The position numbers were made by a program, and so were the translations under genes. A stretch of 38,773 nucleotides of DNA from Salinisphaera shabanensis E1L3A. GTDB lineage: Bacteria > Pseudomonadota > Gammaproteobacteria > Nevskiales > Salinisphaeraceae. The notes under the pieces are model-generated. The model did no database searches. It was not told where the DNA came from and was given only the letters and a program-made list of their open reading frames with translations. This document shows positions 35,158 through 38,773 of this stretch, piece after piece (position 1 is the stretch's first letter; each line of letters opens with the position of its first letter). Where the stretch lies: NCBI RefSeq assembly GCF_000215955.2, contig NZ_AFNV02000032.1, positions 1 to 38,773 of the forward strand, read 5' to 3'.

Positions 35158-36639
35158 TTATCCACGCACCCGCGCAACGGCCTCGCACCAGCCTTCGTAC
35201 AGCGCGTCCACCTCGGAAGCGCTCTTGTCGACAGCGAAATGGCGTTCGGCACGCCACAGCTTCGCAATCGCGTCGAGCGAATCGTACAGACCAACCTGCA
35301 ACCCCGCCATATAGGCGGCGCCGAGCGCCGTTGTCTCAATCACTTCGGGGCGGTCGACCGGAGTTTGCAGTATATCGGCCAGACAGCTGCATACGAGGTC
35401 GTTCGCCACCATGCCGCCATCGACGCGTAGCTCGCGCGGCGGTTCGGCGTCGTCGCCGATCGCATGAATCAGATCACGGGTCTGATAGCAGGTCGATTCC
35501 AGGGCGGCACGCACGATCTGTTCGATGCCGGTATCGCGCGTGAGGCCCAGAATCGCGCCTCTTGCTTCCGGGTCCCAATACGGTGCACCCAGGCCGGTGA
35601 ACGCCGGCACCAGATAGACACCGCCGGTATGGTCGACCGAAGACGCCAGCGCCTGTGTCTGTTCGGCTTTTTCGAACATGTGCAGCGCGTCCCGTAGCCA
35701 CTGGATCGCGGCGCCCGCGACGAAGATCGAACCCTCCAGTGCGTAGGTCGTTCGACCATTGATTCGATAAGCCACGGTGGTCAGCAGACGGTGCCGTGAA
35801 GCCACGGCTTCTTCGCCGACATTGAGCATGAGAAAGCAGCCCGTACCGTAGGTCGATTTCGCCATGCCCGGCTCGAAACAAGCCTGGCCTACAAGTGCAG
35901 CCTGTTGATCGCCCACCATCGCCGCGATCGGTATCTCCGCGCCGAGCAGGTCTTTCTTGATCACGCCGAAATCGCTGGCGGTATCGCGCACTTCCGGCAA
36001 TAGCGCCCGCGGGATATCGAAGAATGTAAGCAGTTCTTCGTCCCAGGCCTGTTCACGGATATTGAACAACAGCGTGCGCGAGGCGTTCGTGGCATCGGTG
36101 GCATGCACTGCGCCGCCGGTAAGATGCCACAACAACCAGCTGTCGATATTGCCGAAAGCCAGTTCGCCGGCCTCGGCACGTTTTCGCGCGCCGTCGACGT
36201 TATCGAGCAGCCACGCAATCTTGGTGGCAGAGAAGTACGGGTCGAACAACAAGCCGGTCTTGTCCTGCAGCCAGCTTTCCGTGCGTTCGTCGGCCAATTC
36301 ACGACAACGCTCCGCCGTGCGGCGATCCTGCCAGACGATCGCCCGGGCAATCGGCTCACCGGTCGAACGATCCCAGATCACCGTCGTTTCGCGCTGGTTG
36401 GTGATACCGCAAGCGTATATCTCGTCAGCCTCGAGTCCTGCGTCGTCGATTGCCTCGCGGCAAACCTCGATCACGTCGGCGATGATGTCGTTCGCGTCGT
36501 GTTCGACCCACGCTTCCTGCGGAAAATATTGCTGGAACTCGCGCTGGGCTCGCCCCCGAATATGGCCTTCGCTATCGAACACGATAGCGCGACTGCTGGT
36601 CGTGCCCTGATCGATAGCAAGCAGATGACGACGGCTCAT
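35158..36639 (-). CDS. glpK: glycerol kinase
   Basis: Cytoplasmic enzyme, 493 residues, that phosphorylates glycerol to sn-glycerol 3-phosphate using ATP. The FGGY-kinase fold is complete: [15 protein letters not shown] (Asp10, Thr13, Arg17 region) with [22 protein letters not shown], the active-site and glycerol-binding segment; [12 protein letters not shown]; and [20 protein letters not shown], whose Asp is the likely catalytic base. The C-terminal [14 protein letters not shown] is the family signature. The ATG at 36639 is chosen over a TTG two codons upstream; an AAAGAG lies nine bases before it. No glpF or glpD is seen in this window. It is divergent from the alpha/beta hydrolase gene, and glycerol released by such a lipase could feed this enzyme; that link is inference. 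Confidence 0.96.
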   Translation of the reverse strand: MSRRHLLAIDQGTTSSRAIVFDSEGHIRGRAQREFQQYFPQEAWVEHDANDIIADVIEVCREAIDDAGLEADEIYACGITNQRETTVIWDRSTGEPIARAIVWQDRRTAERCRELADERTESWLQDKTGLLFDPYFSATKIAWLLDNVDGARKRAEAGELAFGNIDSWLLWHLTGGAVHATDATNASRTLLFNIREQAWDEELLTFFDIPRALLPEVRDTASDFGVIKKDLLGAEIPIAAMVGDQQAALVGQACFEPGMAKSTYGTGCFLMLNVGEEAVASRHRLLTTVAYRINGRTTYALEGSIFVAGAAIQWLRDALHMFEKAEQTQALASSVDHTGGVYLVPAFTGLGAPYWDPEARGAILGLTRDTGIEQIVRAALESTCYQTRDLIHAIGDDAEPPRELRVDGGMVANDLVCSCLADILQTPVDRPEVIETTALGAAYMAGLQVGLYDSLDAIAKLWRAERHFAVDKSASEVDALYEGWCEAVARVRG

Positions 36640-36796
36640 GAGCAATCACTCTTTGTGGAGGTCATATACGGTTCCCGTTCACAGGCCAGACGATAAAATA
36701 CGCACTACAATCCAGCATCGACGTGTGTGCCGCGCGTCGTGCGCCAGCAGCAGAAAATTCAAGCGGTAGGTGTTACTGGATCGTCCGCTTCATCCT

Positions 36797-37816
36797 ATGG
36801 AAGGATGCAGCTTCCGTGCTGCACGCTATAAAGGTCAACCGTTGACGTACGAATCACAGCAGGTCAGCACAGATAGTGGCACGCGCCTAGTCGCCTACCG
36901 CTGGCCTGCTCACGGCGAAACACTTGCCTGCCTCGTTATTGTGCACGGCATGGGCGAGCACGCCAGGCGCTATGTGCGCCTGGCCGAACACTTGGCAGCG
37001 GCCGGCATCGAAGTTCACGCCTTTGATCTGCGTGGCCATGGCGCAACTACGCGCTCCAGCGATCATGGCGATCTCGGCGAGCGTTGCAGTTGGCAGACAC
37101 TCGTCGACGATGTGCAACGCGTACGTCAGCGCGCAGCCGGCCATACCGACGGTGCACCGATATTCCTGTTTGGTCACAGTCTCGGCTCATTCATCACCCT
37201 GACCGTGCTCGAACAGCATGGCTCCATGTACGCGGGCGCGATTCTAAGCGGTACCGATCACCCAAGCGCGCTGCGATGTCGAGCAGCGGCACTGCTGGCG
37301 CGTATCGAGTGCGCGCGCATTGGGCCGGGCGGGGCCAGCAACACGCTGCAGCGACTCGTGATTGGCGCTTATGATCGACGCCTGGCTCGCTATTACGGGC
37401 CGGTTCGCGAAAACGCCTGGCTGTCCAGCGACGATACAGCCGTGGATGCTTACAACGCCGATCCGGATTGCGGCTTTGCGCTGCGCGCCGGCGCGTGGCA
37501 TACGCTACTGCGTGGTATCGCCGGTACCAGTAGCGCGCACAGGCAGCGGCGCCTGCCCATGGACTTACCGCTGTTGATCGTTGCCGGCCGGGACGACCCG
37601 ATGGGCAATTTCGGCCGCGGCCCACAACGCGTGGCGCGCGCGCTCGACTGCGATGGCCAACGCGACCTCGAACTTCGACTCTACGACGGCCAGCGCCACG
37701 AGTTGCTGCACGATATCCACGCGGATACCGTGATCGCCGATATTCGTCGTTGGCTCGAAACGCGCGCACTCAAAGCGGCACACACAGCGGCGCCCTTCCC
37801 CCTTCACAAGGAGTAA
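36797..37816 (+). CDS. alpha/beta hydrolase, monoacylglycerol-lipase type
   Basis: Serine hydrolase, about 339 residues. HGMGEHARRY (50-59) is the oxyanion-hole HGxxEH motif typical of monoacylglycerol lipases and lysophospholipases. The nucleophile elbow is GHSLG with Ser128. The later LLIVAGRDDPMG provides the catalytic Asp and GQRHELLHD the His. All three residues are present. There is no signal peptide, so it probably acts in the cytoplasm or at the membrane. The start is uncertain: ATG at 36797 is used; GTG at 36770 would extend it by nine residues, and TTG at 36841, with AAAGG upstream, would shorten it. It is followed four bases later by a DUF547 gene and is divergent from glpK, giving a possible monoacylglycerol-glycerol-glycerol 3-phosphate link. 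Confidence 0.85.
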   Translation: MEGCSFRAARYKGQPLTYESQQVSTDSGTRLVAYRWPAHGETLACLVIVHGMGEHARRYVRLAEHLAAAGIEVHAFDLRGHGATTRSSDHGDLGERCSWQTLVDDVQRVRQRAAGHTDGAPIFLFGHSLGSFITLTVLEQHGSMYAGAILSGTDHPSALRCRAAALLARIECARIGPGGASNTLQRLVIGAYDRRLARYYGPVRENAWLSSDDTAVDAYNADPDCGFALRAGAWHTLLRGIAGTSSAHRQRRLPMDLPLLIVAGRDDPMGNFGRGPQRVARALDCDGQRDLELRLYDGQRHELLHDIHADTVIADIRRWLETRALKAAHTAAPFPLHKE

Positions 37817-37820
37817 ACCG

Positions 37821-38654
37821 ATGCGCGGTTTCGTCACGGCGTTGATCGCCCTATTTCTCGTAAGTACGGCCGCAATGGCCGCGCCGGCTGCCGATTTATG
37901 GCCGCGCTGGCAAGCGCATGACGAAGACTCGACCGCGACGATCGATCATGCCGCGTACGACGCTTTTTTACGTAACTACGTGGTCGAGCACGAACACGCG
38001 CCCAATGGCGTACGCTACGACGCGGTGAGTGATGCAGACCACGCCAAGCTGAAAAGCTATATTCAGGCGATGCAGAAAGTCGACATCGACGACTACAACC
38101 GCGATGTCCAGCGCGCTTACTGGATCAACCTCTACAATGCACTCACGCTGGATCTGGTACTCGACGCCTACCCGGTCGACTCCATACGCGATATCGGCGG
38201 CGGGCTATTTTCGTCGGGGCCGTGGAAGAAAAGATACTTACGGGTGGACGGCGAAAAACTCAGCCTCAACGATATCGAACACCGTATCCTGCGACCCATC
38301 TGGCGCGACGGCTTGACCCATTACGGCGTCAACTGCGCATCGCTCAGCTGCCCGGATCTGAGTGCAAAAGCCTATACCGGCGATAACGTTTATACCCTGC
38401 TACGGGAAAACGCGCGCGACTACGTCAACAGCACGGACGGCTTAGCCTTCAACGAAGACGACGACCTGGTCGTGTCCAAAATCTACGAGTGGTACGGCAA
38501 GGATTTCGGCGACAGCGATCGGGCGATCATCAGCCATCTGCGCCGCTTCGCCGACCCCATGCTGTCGGTCCGCCTCGACATGCGCAGCAGTATCGAAGAC
38601 TACGGCTACGACTGGTCGCTCAACGACGAGGCGGCGATTGATACCAAAGAATAG
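37821..38654 (+). CDS. exported DUF547 family protein
   Basis: Secreted protein, 277 residues. The signal peptide has a basic start, hydrophobic core (about 5-18) and AMA-A type cleavage near residue 21. The DUF547 domain shows YWINLYNALTLDLVLDAYPV (about 101-120) and the hallmark GVNCASLSCPDL with two Cys spaced CxxxxxC. The Cys pair and nearby His suggest a catalytic or metal site of a peptidase-like fold, but I know of no established reaction. It is probably periplasmic. An AAGGAG sits six bases before the ATG at 37821, and the gene begins four bases after the hydrolase stop, so the two are co-transcribed. It is the last gene in the window. Confidence 0.92.
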   Translation: MRGFVTALIALFLVSTAAMAAPAADLWPRWQAHDEDSTATIDHAAYDAFLRNYVVEHEHAPNGVRYDAVSDADHAKLKSYIQAMQKVDIDDYNRDVQRAYWINLYNALTLDLVLDAYPVDSIRDIGGGLFSSGPWKKRYLRVDGEKLSLNDIEHRILRPIWRDGLTHYGVNCASLSCPDLSAKAYTGDNVYTLLRENARDYVNSTDGLAFNEDDDLVVSKIYEWYGKDFGDSDRAIISHLRRFADPMLSVRLDMRSSIEDYGYDWSLNDEAAIDTKE

Positions 38655-38679
38655 CGCTCATTTGCACATGCGGGCCAAC

Positions 38680-38706
38680 CGCCGTTCCGCAGGCGATCGA
38701 ACGGCG
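38680..38706 (+). terminator. weak hairpin after the DUF547 gene
   Basis: Arms cgccgtt (38680-38686) and aacggcg (38700-38706) pair perfectly with a 13-base loop, 26 bases after the stop. No T-run follows. The rest of the end (to 38773) shows no gene. Confidence 0.3.
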
Positions 38707-38773
38707 CGACCGGCCCCTGACCTATTACTCTCGTCTTTGCGAACAGTGCACTAGCTGTGATCTTTCAGTAGGT

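Overview
The window is a stretch of chromosome from a GC-rich (roughly 60-65% by eye) gammaproteobacterium. The strongest evidence is gene order: mrcA/ponA divergent from pilMNOPQ, then aroK, aroB, gltB, gltD and hemE. This is the backbone known from Pseudomonas aeruginosa (ponA-pilMNOPQ-aroK-aroB-damX-like gene-gltB-gltD-hemE). The genus cannot be fixed from the sequence alone; a halophilic or marine lineage such as Salinisphaera or a relative is a guess. I see no rRNA, tRNA, CRISPR array, insertion sequence, integrase or phage gene.

Layout. (1) 1-3150, minus strand: a class A penicillin-binding protein and, downstream of it, a conserved protein of unknown function. (2) 3303-12490, plus strand: the type IV pilus assembly operon pilMNOPQ, joined by stop/start overlaps up to pilP; a large Ig-like lipoprotein gene; and aroK-RDD protein-aroB, also joined by 4-base overlaps. 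The lipoprotein and RDD genes are additions to the usual backbone, and the usual damX-like gene is absent. (3) 12534-20690: gltB and gltD (glutamate synthase), pyrF (UMP synthesis) and hemE (heme synthesis), with a good sigma70-type promoter and a structured leader before gltB. (4) 20756-24215, plus strand: a lysophospholipid-type acyltransferase, a short-chain dehydrogenase, a 63-residue single-span membrane protein, then CtaG and SCO, which assemble the copper centre of cytochrome oxidase. (5) 24223-28842, minus strand: a four-gene operon of FAD-dependent amine-oxidase-like protein, DUF1365 protein, cyclopropane-fatty-acid-synthase-like methyltransferase and GPH-family transporter. This set resembles membrane lipid modification operons linked elsewhere to light and singlet-oxygen stress. 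(6) 29113-30160: malate dehydrogenase and a strong bidirectional terminator. (7) 30160-34990: a surface-glycan island with three glycosyltransferases, a methyltransferase and an asparagine-synthetase-like protein that lacks its glutaminase domain. (8) 35158-38654: glycerol kinase on the minus strand, then an alpha/beta hydrolase of the monoacylglycerol-lipase type and an exported DUF547 protein on the plus strand.

The core genes serve cell-wall growth, pilus assembly, aromatic and nitrogen metabolism, pyrimidine and heme synthesis and central carbon flow. The accessory genes are mostly concerned with the envelope: lipids, glycans and outer-membrane proteins. The best candidates for something little described are the lipid operon (region 5), the glycan island with its stand-alone amide-synthetase domain (region 7) and the Ig-like lipoprotein attached to the pilus operon. 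Start codons were chosen from family N-termini, ribosome-binding sites and overlaps, and uncertain ones are stated in the entries.
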